Assembly: GCA_021797895.1 (NCBI GenBank)
Contig: JAJZYW010000003.1
Span: forward strand, 1-45,019
Reading direction: 5' to 3'
DNA: 45,019 nucleotides
Source of the DNA: Microcaldota archaeon
GTDB taxonomy: Archaea > Micrarchaeota > Micrarchaeia > Micrarchaeales > Micrarchaeaceae
Below are positions 34,477-41,617 of the stretch, piece after piece (within the stretch, counting starts at the first letter, position 1; the number at the start of each line of letters is the position of its first letter). A program made the translations under genes and the position numbers. A model generated the notes under the pieces. The model was not told the DNA's origin, ran no database searches, and saw nothing but the letters and a program-made list of their open reading frames with translations.

Positions 34477-34527
34477 CCTAATTAGTTTTTGAGGTTTTAC
34501 AGGTCATAGAGCGCCTATAAATTCACC

Positions 34528-34755
34528 TTAGCTTCTTGCAATCAAGCTTCTAAGCACAGGCGACTTTACTTCCTTGTGCTTCTTTTCAAGCAGGAAAGCT
34601 ACTGCTGTATCTACTGCGTCCTTAAGCTCGCTTTCCAATTCGCGTAGGCTCTTGGCCTGATCCTGAACGTGAAGTTCGTCTATGGTTCCTACAAATAGCT
34701 TCCCATCTCTCTTGACATCCGCCTTAAACCCGTATATCTCCATCTTCATTCCCAT
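34528..34755 (-). CDS. HicB-like antitoxin
   Basis: A 75-residue protein resembling the partial RNase H-fold domain of HicB antitoxins: GFKADVKRDGKLFVGTIDEL, then a helix LRELESELKDAVDTAVAFLL. HicB proteins bind HicA and often control the operon. A TTTTATAT element near 34778-34786 is placed to give a leaderless start at ATG 34755; starts at 34743, 34749 and 34779 are alternatives. It is the first gene of the pair, the less usual hicB-hicA order. Confidence 0.65.
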   Translation of the reverse strand: MGMKMEIYGFKADVKRDGKLFVGTIDELHVQDQAKSLRELESELKDAVDTAVAFLLEKKHKEVKSPVLRSLIARS

Positions 34756-34836
34756 CAGCAGATATATGGCGTTACGCATATAAAACGCTTCGCTTGAATT
34801 ATATTAAACAAATCAAACCCTCCGAGCCTTGAACCT

Positions 34837-34846
34837 CGGGCCCACT
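34837..34846 (+). repeat. Candidate attachment repeat, right copy
   Basis: CGGGCCCACT repeats the tRNA-Val 3' end. Just before it, CCGAG and CTCGG form a T-arm-like 5-bp stem with an 8-nt loop, so this looks like a degenerate tRNA 3' fragment. Together the two copies enclose the HicBA pair. Confidence 0.4.
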
Positions 34847-34916
34847 GATTTTTATTGTTGCTGCGTTGGGCTGCCCACACAGAAACCATAATAATCTGAA
34901 TAAATACTTAGAACAG

Positions 34917-35963
34917 ATGATGCAAACAATAAAACCCAAAAGGCTAAGAGAGGGCGATACAGTAGCGGTAATCTCGCCTTCCGATGGAATCGCAGAACTG
35001 TTTCCACATATATATGAGAATGGCATCAATAACATAAGGAAATACCTGCGCCTGGAAGTGAAGGAATGCGATACGGCAAAGAAAAGCAATGAATACCTGT
35101 ATACGCACCCGCGCGAAAGAGCGGAGGACATAAACATGGCTTTCGAAGACAAGGATGTAAAAGCCATATTTTCGAGTATAGGCGGTGACGATTCGGTAAG
35201 GATACTTGATTACTTAGACATGAAAGCGATAAGGAAAAATCCGAAGATCCTAATGGGCTTTTCTGACTCGGCAACTTTCCTTGATTACATACGCTACAAA
35301 ACGGGTCTTATCACATATAACGGTCCCGCTGTAATGGCAGGATTTGCGCAGATGGAAAGTTTTCCAAGCTCATTTATTCAAATGCTAAAAAGATTCCTTT
35401 TCGATCCTGTGGATAAATATGAATATTCAAGTTTTTCATTTTATTCAGATGGGTATCCCGAGTGGGCAGAAAAGAGGAATGTGGGGAAAATAAATACGAA
35501 GCATAGAAACGAGGGATGGCATTGGCTCCAGGGCAAAGCTTCAGCAAAGGGTGAGCTTTTCGGCGGCTGCGCTGATGTCCTCGAGTTCATGAAAGGTACT
35601 CATTTCTGGCCTGAAAATGGTTTCTGGGATGGGAAGATACTTTTCCTAGAGACGTCGGAGGATACGCCCTCTCCAGACACAGTAAAGTACTGGATAAGGA
35701 ACTATGGCAGCCAGGGCATACTTGAAAGGATAAGCGCATTGCTTGTTGCAATCCCCTCCGGCTATTCAGTAGACCAAAAGATGCGCCTTGAGAAAAAAAT
35801 CATCTCAGTGCTGGATACCGAGTTCGGCATAGACAACATCCCCGTTGTTACAAATATGGACTTCGGGCATACCGATCCCAAGTTCATATTGCCTATAGGC
35901 GCAATGGCTGAAGTAGACCCATCCAAAAAGCGGTTCAGGCTTCTGGAGAAACCAGTAGCTTGA
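34917..35963 (+). CDS. S66-family LD-carboxypeptidase, MccF-like
   Basis: A 348-residue serine peptidase of family S66, which includes murein LD-carboxypeptidases and MccF, which gives immunity to microcin C-like nucleotide-peptide antibiotics. Seen here are REGDTVAVISPS near the start, the Ser nucleophile in LMGFSDSATF, the Glu in LFLETSED, and the His in FGHTDPKFILPIG. Archaea lack murein, so an MccF-like detoxifying role is more likely. It is AT-rich relative to surroundings and follows the HicBA pair and the right tRNA-repeat, which suggests recent acquisition. ATG 34917 and 34920 are both possible. Confidence 0.88.
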   Translation: MMQTIKPKRLREGDTVAVISPSDGIAELFPHIYENGINNIRKYLRLEVKECDTAKKSNEYLYTHPRERAEDINMAFEDKDVKAIFSSIGGDDSVRILDYLDMKAIRKNPKILMGFSDSATFLDYIRYKTGLITYNGPAVMAGFAQMESFPSSFIQMLKRFLFDPVDKYEYSSFSFYSDGYPEWAEKRNVGKINTKHRNEGWHWLQGKASAKGELFGGCADVLEFMKGTHFWPENGFWDGKILFLETSEDTPSPDTVKYWIRNYGSQGILERISALLVAIPSGYSVDQKMRLEKKIISVLDTEFGIDNIPVVTNMDFGHTDPKFILPIGAMAEVDPSKKRFRLLEKPVA

Positions 35964-35995
35964 GTTTTGTAGTTTTGAAATGTATAAAGGAAAGC

Positions 35996-36964
35996 CTACT
36001 GCTTTCCTCCTTTCTTCTTTTCCTTTGCCTTATTGCCTCCATCTGATTTGTCAGGATCCTGGTACACGTTCTTATATACATCTTGGATGCCCATTACCCC
36101 CACTGGCGTCGGTATGCTGAAGCCCTTGCTCTCGGTTGGTATGAACACCATAAGGTTCTTTCCGGTCAGGCTTATTTCGTACATCATGTTGAGCGACCTT
36201 AGCTGCATCGCGTAGATGTCCTTGTGGTACTTCTCCGCAGCTTCGAGCATCTTGTCCGCTGCGAGGGATTCGCTCTCTGCGAGTATGACCCTTGCCTGCT
36301 TCTCCCTGTCTGATGTAGCTACCCTTGCCATTGCGTTCTGCAGCTCCTGCGGTATCGTGACGTCGCGTATCTCAACAGAAATTGGTATTATGCCCCATGG
36401 GCTTATCCTCTCCTGTATCAGCTCCTTTATGTTCTCCCCGACCATATTCCTTCCTGCGAGCATAAGTGAAAGCTCATTCTTTCCTATTACGTCCCTGAGA
36501 GCTGTCTGCGCTGCTAGCTGAACTGAGCTTATGTAATCCTGGACCTCCAGCACTGCCTGCTCGGGGTTGGTCACTCTCCAGAACAGTATCGCTTCTACGT
36601 CGACAGGCACGTTGTCCTTTGTGAGCGTCTTCTCGGCGCTGAAAACGGTGCTTATGACCCTGAGGTCGACGTTTATCGGCGTCCTGTCTATGAAAGGCAT
36701 TATTGCGAAGATGCCGGGTCCTATTATGCCAGTGTATCTGCCGAACCTCAGAACCGGCATCCTGTCCCACTGCTTTACAACCCTTATCGACATCGACATT
36801 ATGAGAAGAAGGGCTATTATCCCGATTATTATGCCGCCCAATATGCCTATCGCTATCCCGGCAAGCACGCCTATGATTATTATTGCCAATACATCTATCG
36901 CAAGCGATGTCGAGCCTGCGAAGTTCTTGGCGGGAATGGGTATCTCGTTGTTTTCATCAGCCAC
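35996..36964 (-). CDS. SPFH/band 7 (stomatin-like) membrane protein
   Basis: A 322-residue stomatin/prohibitin-like protein. After a 20-residue head come two hydrophobic stretches (about residues 20-57, Ile/Gly-rich), and then the band 7 domain (VLRFGRYTGIIGPGIFAIMPFID, ILFWRVTNPEQAVLEVQDY) and a helical ESESLAADKMLEAAEKYHKD segment. It ends in a charged Lys/Gly-rich tail. Such proteins form membrane scaffolds. The start is a GTG at 36964 with GGTG upstream. No NfeD partner is adjacent. Confidence 0.92.
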   Translation of the reverse strand: MADENNEIPIPAKNFAGSTSLAIDVLAIIIIGVLAGIAIGILGGIIIGIIALLLIMSMSIRVVKQWDRMPVLRFGRYTGIIGPGIFAIMPFIDRTPINVDLRVISTVFSAEKTLTKDNVPVDVEAILFWRVTNPEQAVLEVQDYISSVQLAAQTALRDVIGKNELSLMLAGRNMVGENIKELIQERISPWGIIPISVEIRDVTIPQELQNAMARVATSDREKQARVILAESESLAADKMLEAAEKYHKDIYAMQLRSLNMMYEISLTGKNLMVFIPTESKGFSIPTPVGVMGIQDVYKNVYQDPDKSDGGNKAKEKKKGGKQ

Positions 36965-37056
36965 ACAAGCACCAAGACGTTATCTCTGCCAAAGGCTTTA
37001 TGCTGTTCGTTTCGGCATTTCAAAACAGATAAATTACTATCATCCCAAATACATCT

Positions 37057-37458
37057 ATGCGAAATTCCGCGAACCTGGATGACATAATGTCTGACATAGC
37101 GGAAAGGGAGGAGCTTGAGGCACGCCGCAGCATACCTGAAAATGCCGATGACGACGATGCTGTTGCTGATGAATCTATTTTTAGTAGTGATGATGTTGTA
37201 TCGTCTAGCTCGCAGATGAAAAAGGTAGGCACTGTTGAACGCTTCTTCAAAAAGATAGGCGTGGCTGCAGTGAGCCTTACCGGAAGCCTTTCAGTGGGCG
37301 ATACGATAGAAATACGCGGCTCCGGGGTTTTCAGGTCAAGGATAGAAAGCATGCAGATCGAGCACGAGGACGTGGAATCAGCCTTGCCCGGCGATTCCAT
37401 AGGGATAAAGCTCCAAGATGAAGTGAGGGAGGGAGACGAGGTCTACCTTGTAGAGTGA
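37057..37458 (+). CDS. EF-Tu domain 2-like beta-barrel protein
   Basis: A 133-residue protein. Its first half is acidic, Ser/Asp-rich and probably disordered (DDDDAVADES). The second half matches the beta-barrel of translation GTPase domain 2: VGTVERFFKKIGVAAVSLTG, LSVGDTIEIRG, IESMQIEHEDVESALPGDSIGIKL and GDEVYLVE. There is no GTPase domain. Similar stand-alone proteins are annotated as elongation-factor-like in archaea, with function unknown. The start is ATG 37057; ATGs at 37078 and 37087 are alternatives. Its 3' end overlaps the convergent ureohydrolase by 16 bp. Confidence 0.75.
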   Translation: MRNSANLDDIMSDIAEREELEARRSIPENADDDDAVADESIFSSDDVVSSSSQMKKVGTVERFFKKIGVAAVSLTGSLSVGDTIEIRGSGVFRSRIESMQIEHEDVESALPGDSIGIKLQDEVREGDEVYLVE

Positions 37459-38324
37459 TGCACTGCTCCCTCCAATGCGGCAATTATCTCAAGCATCAGC
37501 CTGTATGCCAGATATAGCGTCATTCCGTCCCTGTCGTATTCAGGAACCACTTCCATGATGTCGAATCCTATGAGGCCCCTCCTGGCGACAGACTTCGCCA
37601 GATATGCTGCCTCGTTGGCGCTAAGGCCGGCTGGTTCAGGCTCAGTAACTCCGGGCGCGAATGCCGGGTCAACAGCATCCATGTCTATTGACAGGTATGT
37701 CCTTCTTTTAAGGATTGCATTGATTTTTGCAGCTGCGGCTTTGATGCCCATGTCCGCTATCTGCAGCGGCGTAATAACCTTTATGCCGCACTTCCTTATG
37801 TTGTCTATCTCCTCGTCCTCTGGTGTCCTCAGCCCTACTATGATGCTCGACTTCGGGTCGAACGAGGGTATGCTGAGCAGGTCGTTTACCACCGAGCCGA
37901 AGTAGCTGCCCCTTGAGCTTATTATATCGGGGTGTGCATCAAAATATGCAACGCCGAACCTGCTCTTCGGGTTTATCCCCTTCAGTATGTCGTACGTTAT
38001 TGAATGATCGCCCCCTATCGCTATGGGGACCTTCCCCTTCGATGCAATGCTGCCCGCATATTCAGAGGCTGCATTCCTGCTCCGGTTGCCAGCATCGTAC
38101 ACCTTCGCATCCAGCTTGTGCATCTCAGGCTCGAACATCGATTTCTTCCCGCTATGGAATACCGCCCCTATCTCGTTCCTTGAAACGAATCTCCTTATTG
38201 CGTCAGGAGCCCTGCTGCTCCCCTTCCTGTAGGCGCTCCCAGAGTCGTCCGGCACCCCGAACACGACGAAGTCCGCTTCTCCCTCGGTGGAATTGCTTAG
38301 CGGAAGCTTGAATCTTCTTTCCAT
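37443..38324 (-). CDS. Ureohydrolase-family protein (agmatinase-like)
   Basis: A 293-residue arginase/agmatinase-fold protein with binuclear manganese-site motifs GGDHSI, AYFDAHPDI and SIDMDAVDPAFAPG. Agmatinases make putrescine and urea from agmatine; arginases and guanidinobutyrases are alternatives. The start ATG 38324 gives MERRFKL; a longer frame to 38351 runs into the upstream gene's end. It is 2 bp downstream of the MBL-fold nuclease and likely co-transcribed. Confidence 0.88.
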   Translation of the reverse strand: MERRFKLPLSNSTEGEADFVVFGVPDDSGSAYRKGSSRAPDAIRRFVSRNEIGAVFHSGKKSMFEPEMHKLDAKVYDAGNRSRNAASEYAGSIASKGKVPIAIGGDHSITYDILKGINPKSRFGVAYFDAHPDIISSRGSYFGSVVNDLLSIPSFDPKSSIIVGLRTPEDEEIDNIRKCGIKVITPLQIADMGIKAAAAKINAILKRRTYLSIDMDAVDPAFAPGVTEPEPAGLSANEAAYLAKSVARRGLIGFDIMEVVPEYDRDGMTLYLAYRLMLEIIAALEGAVHHSTR

Positions 38325-38326
38325 GC

Positions 38327-39337
38327 TTACAGCCTCTTGGCGCTGTGCCACCGCGCCTCAATTGTCTTGAGCCCGTCCTGCCTGAATTCGCCGAATGGCA
38401 TGGCCTTGAATCCAACTTTTGCCAGGTTCTCTGCGAACACATCCTGCGAGCCTCCATAAGTAAGTACAAGGGAAGGGGATACCGCATTGAGGTAGTCAAC
38501 AGACTGCCAGAAATCCGCGTGGTCGCTCAGCGGAAACTGGACGTCGGTTCCCATCCTGTAAAGCTTTGCAAATCCGGTTGCTGATGCGGTATAGACCCGT
38601 TTCGAATGGGCTGCAGAAACTGCGGCTGCCGCTTCGCGCAGCTTTCCAGCCTCAACTATCCCCACGAAGTTGCCTGACAGCGCCTCATCGGTGCGCTCGC
38701 TGTCCATATCCCTCGACAGAAAGTCGAGCCCAGCCCCAAGGCTGTTGTGCATTGCGCTTATCTCGGCTATTCTTGGCGTTACTACAGGAGTGATGCCAAA
38801 GCCGTTGATTATCGATATGAGCTCCTGCGATTTTCCCATCGGGTAAGAGCCAAAAAGCACTATCCCTCTTTTCATCTTCTGCCTTATCCATATCCCCATC
38901 GCTTCCTCAACTTCCTCCCTGTCGTCAAACCTGAACTCCGGGCGTGGATATGTCGAATCTATTATTACAACATCTGCTTTCCTTGTCTGTATCTGCTTTG
39001 CTATCGCCGATTTCTGCATCTGGAAGTCTCCTGTATAAACATAGTCTATTCCGCCATCGTAGTCTGAAACGAAAAGCTGCTTGGAGCCGAGCATGTGGCC
39101 TGCGTCAAGCAGCTTGATCCACCCCTTCTCGTCTTCGAGCTTCTTGGGTTTTATTCTGTAAGCTCCGAGCAGCGCAGAGGTTTCATCGCTTGCGAGTATG
39201 TTTCCTGACCTCGCCGCGGCTATGTGGTCAGTGTGCGCATGCGATATGAAGTTTATCGAGGCACCGCTCTCTCTTCTATCAAGCGATATGCCTAGTCCGT
39301 TTACGTTGAGCAGGCGGTCACCGGCTCTACTTCCCAT
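38327..39337 (-). CDS. MBL-fold exonuclease-like protein
   Basis: A 336-residue metallo-beta-lactamase-fold protein related to archaeal exonucleases of the mRNA-processing (Ysh1/SNM1-like) kind. The zinc ligand motifs are SHAHTDHI, DAGHMLGS, YTGDFQM and PLSDHADFW. A middle part with SYPMGKSQELI is similar to beta-CASP proteins. It could degrade RNA or process DNA ends; sequence does not decide. It is upstream of the ureohydrolase, with its own start at 39337. Confidence 0.85.
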   Translation of the reverse strand: MGSRAGDRLLNVNGLGISLDRRESGASINFISHAHTDHIAAARSGNILASDETSALLGAYRIKPKKLEDEKGWIKLLDAGHMLGSKQLFVSDYDGGIDYVYTGDFQMQKSAIAKQIQTRKADVVIIDSTYPRPEFRFDDREEVEEAMGIWIRQKMKRGIVLFGSYPMGKSQELISIINGFGITPVVTPRIAEISAMHNSLGAGLDFLSRDMDSERTDEALSGNFVGIVEAGKLREAAAAVSAAHSKRVYTASATGFAKLYRMGTDVQFPLSDHADFWQSVDYLNAVSPSLVLTYGGSQDVFAENLAKVGFKAMPFGEFRQDGLKTIEARWHSAKRL

Positions 39338-39471
39338 GCAATCTTTTTAACCCTTTCCGGAAGCCCTCAAAGCGCCGCAGTCCAGAATCCGAACGCGCTT
39401 GCCGGTTGTATTGCACAACCTATTTAGTATTTATCCGAGCAAATATATTGTTCTAAATCTATAGTGATAAA

Positions 39472-40404
39472 ATGGCCGAAGATTTGATAATAATAGGTTC
39501 GGGCCCGGCTGGGCTTACTGCCGCTATATACACTGCAAGGGAGGATTTCAAGCCTCTGGTAATAACAGGGCTCAGCTCAGGCGGGCAGCTGCTGCTCACG
39601 ACAAAGGTCGAGAACTATCCCGCGTTTCCTGACGGGATAGACGGTCCAGAACTGGTGGAGAGCATGCGCAAACAGGCTGAGAAGTTCGGCGCCAGGTTCG
39701 CCAACGAGGACGTCGTTGACATAGACTTCTCGTCAAAGCCCATCAAGATAAAGACAAGCTCGGGGGAATACGAGGCGAACGCAGTGATAATAGCGACCGG
39801 CGCATCTGCCAAGTGGCTCGGCATACCTTCGGAGCAGAAATACATAGGCAAGGGCATAAGCGGCTGCGCCACGTGTGACGCGCCTTTCTTCAAGGGCAAG
39901 AACGTTGTTGTCGTCGGAGGCGGAGACACAGCCATGGAAGATTCGCTCTTCCTGACAAAGTTCGTCGAGAGCGTTACCATAGTCCACAGGCGCGGCGAGT
40001 TCAGGGCGAGCAAGATAATGCAGGGCAGAGTTCTATCTAATCCAAAGATAAAGGTTATCTGGGACAGCGAAGTAGCTGAGGTGCTAGGCAACGGAAAGGT
40101 AACTGGCGTCAAGATTAAGAACGTAAAGAGCGGTGAAGTGACTGAGATGAACGTAGACGGCGTTTTCGTAGCGATAGGCTACGCGCCAAATACCAAATTC
40201 CTGCAGGGCAAGCTCAAGCTTGACGAGCAGGGATACATAATCACCAAGGATGAGGTCCTTACCGACATAGAAGGCGTTTTCGTAGCTGGCGACGTGTCCG
40301 ACAGGAAATACAGGCAGGCAATCACTGCAGCAGGAAGCGGCTCCAAGGCGGCGCTTGAAGCAAGGGCATACATACAGGAGCTCAACTATGAGAAGAAGGG
40401 CTGA
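39472..40404 (+). CDS. trxB: Thioredoxin reductase (NADPH-type flavoprotein)
   Basis: A 310-residue flavoprotein that reduces thioredoxin. It has the FAD motif IIGSGPAGLTAAIY, the redox CATC (CATCDAPFF) and the second Rossmann motif VVVGGGDTAMED. The FAD-end motif is VAGDVSDRKYRQAITAAGSG. Length fits low-molecular-weight TrxB. The ATG at 39472 is preceded by GTGAT. It is convergent with DNA polymerase IV, with no gap. Confidence 0.94.
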   Translation: MAEDLIIIGSGPAGLTAAIYTAREDFKPLVITGLSSGGQLLLTTKVENYPAFPDGIDGPELVESMRKQAEKFGARFANEDVVDIDFSSKPIKIKTSSGEYEANAVIIATGASAKWLGIPSEQKYIGKGISGCATCDAPFFKGKNVVVVGGGDTAMEDSLFLTKFVESVTIVHRRGEFRASKIMQGRVLSNPKIKVIWDSEVAEVLGNGKVTGVKIKNVKSGEVTEMNVDGVFVAIGYAPNTKFLQGKLKLDEQGYIITKDEVLTDIEGVFVAGDVSDRKYRQAITAAGSGSKAALEARAYIQELNYEKKG

Positions 40405-41460
40405 TCAGGATAGCCTCCGCTGTCCAGACACTCTGGATAGCGAGTAGACCTTCACCCCTATCTTCCTTATAGGTTTCTTTGCGTCGAAGTTCCTTTCGAA
40501 AAGCTTTCTCGCCACGCTGGCTATCTGTTCCTTCGACTGCGAGTAGTTCTTCAGCAGCGTGCTTCTCGTTACATAGGTGAAATCGTCATACTTTATCTTT
40601 ATCCCTACTCCCTTGAACAGGACGTTCTTCTTCTCAACGTCGCCGTACACCTCTTCAACAAGCCTGTCCGCCATCAAGTAGACATCCTTTATGTCCGTAG
40701 TGTTGCTCTCCAGAGTCCTCTCCCTGCTTATCGACAGCGCCTCTGAGCTCTCCACTACTCTGCTCCTGTCATCTCCAACCGCTATGTTGTGCAATTCCGC
40801 ACCGAACGACCCCGTAGCCTTTGAAAGCAGCTGCACGTCGGTGCTTCCAACCTTGTCTATCGTGTCTATCCCAATCGAATGCAGCTTGCTTGCGGTCTTC
40901 GGCCCCACCCCCGGTATCTCCTCTATCGCCTTGCCTTTCAGGAAAGGCACTATCTCCTCCCTCCTGAGGAGTTTCAGCCCGTCAGGCTTAGCGCTTTCGC
41001 ATACCATCTTAGCGATATACTTGCCATGGCTTATGCCTATCGTGCATTTCAGCCCGATTTCCTTCATTATCCTGTCTTTGAGCTCCTTTCCCATTGCGAC
41101 AGCACTACCGTAGTCAAGGCCTTCAATGTCAATCGCAGCTTCGTCTATGCTGTACTGCTCCACCGGCCTGCCGTAGCTTCTCAGCACTGCAAAAATCCTG
41201 TCTGACACATCCTCATAATATTTCTCGTCAGACGGGATGTAAACAAGCTCCTTGCAAAGCTTGTACGCCTGTACTATCGGCATACCGCTCTTTATCCCAA
41301 ACTTCCTCGCTTCGTAGGTGCATGTCTGGACTACACCCCTTTCTTTGTTCCTTTCCTCAGAGGTTCCTATGACTAGTGGCTTTCCCAAATATTCCGCATG
41401 GCGCAGCAGCTCGCAAGACGCGAAGAAAGAATCCATGTCAACATATAGCACTAATGACAC
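40405..41460 (-). CDS. dinB: DNA polymerase IV (Y-family)
   Basis: A 351-residue Y-family translesion polymerase. Catalytic acidic residues are in YVDMDSFFASCE (residues 7-12) and YSIDEAAIDI. The helix-hairpin-helix EIPGVGPKTASKLHSIGI and a C-terminal little-finger domain (FKGVGIKIKYDDFTYVTRSTL) follow. Length is like Sulfolobus Dpo4. It lacks an obvious PCNA-binding peptide at the C-terminus, which ends SGQRRLS. A TATA-like AGATAAATAA near 41490 would give a leaderless mRNA. Confidence 0.95.
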   Translation of the reverse strand: MSLVLYVDMDSFFASCELLRHAEYLGKPLVIGTSEERNKERGVVQTCTYEARKFGIKSGMPIVQAYKLCKELVYIPSDEKYYEDVSDRIFAVLRSYGRPVEQYSIDEAAIDIEGLDYGSAVAMGKELKDRIMKEIGLKCTIGISHGKYIAKMVCESAKPDGLKLLRREEIVPFLKGKAIEEIPGVGPKTASKLHSIGIDTIDKVGSTDVQLLSKATGSFGAELHNIAVGDDRSRVVESSEALSISRERTLESNTTDIKDVYLMADRLVEEVYGDVEKKNVLFKGVGIKIKYDDFTYVTRSTLLKNYSQSKEQIASVARKLFERNFDAKKPIRKIGVKVYSLSRVSGQRRLS

Positions 41461-41492
41461 AACGCACCGATAATTGTTACCTGCCTAATTAT

Positions 41493-41617
41493 TTATCTCT
41501 TGACTTTACCATTTTTCCTGTTAGAAGACGCCTTTCTCCCGCTGTGCAATCCCCTGAATGCGTACATTGCAACGATCGTAGCCGCAACCATCAATACTGC
41601 GCAGCCAGAAGTGCAAA
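41493..41617 (-). other. Out-of-frame C-terminal membrane anchor of the 41591-43501 surface protein
   Basis: In the -1 frame relative to the surface protein, and starting at its last codons, the DNA encodes CTSGCAVLMVAATIVAMYAF followed by a tail rich in Lys/Arg (RGLHSGRK...KVKR) and a stop at 41493. A hydrophobic helix plus basic tail is a classic stop-transfer anchor. The surface protein in the main frame ends just before, at AAQY. A TTTT run (41615-41618 on this strand) is where a slip would join them. Confidence 0.6.
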
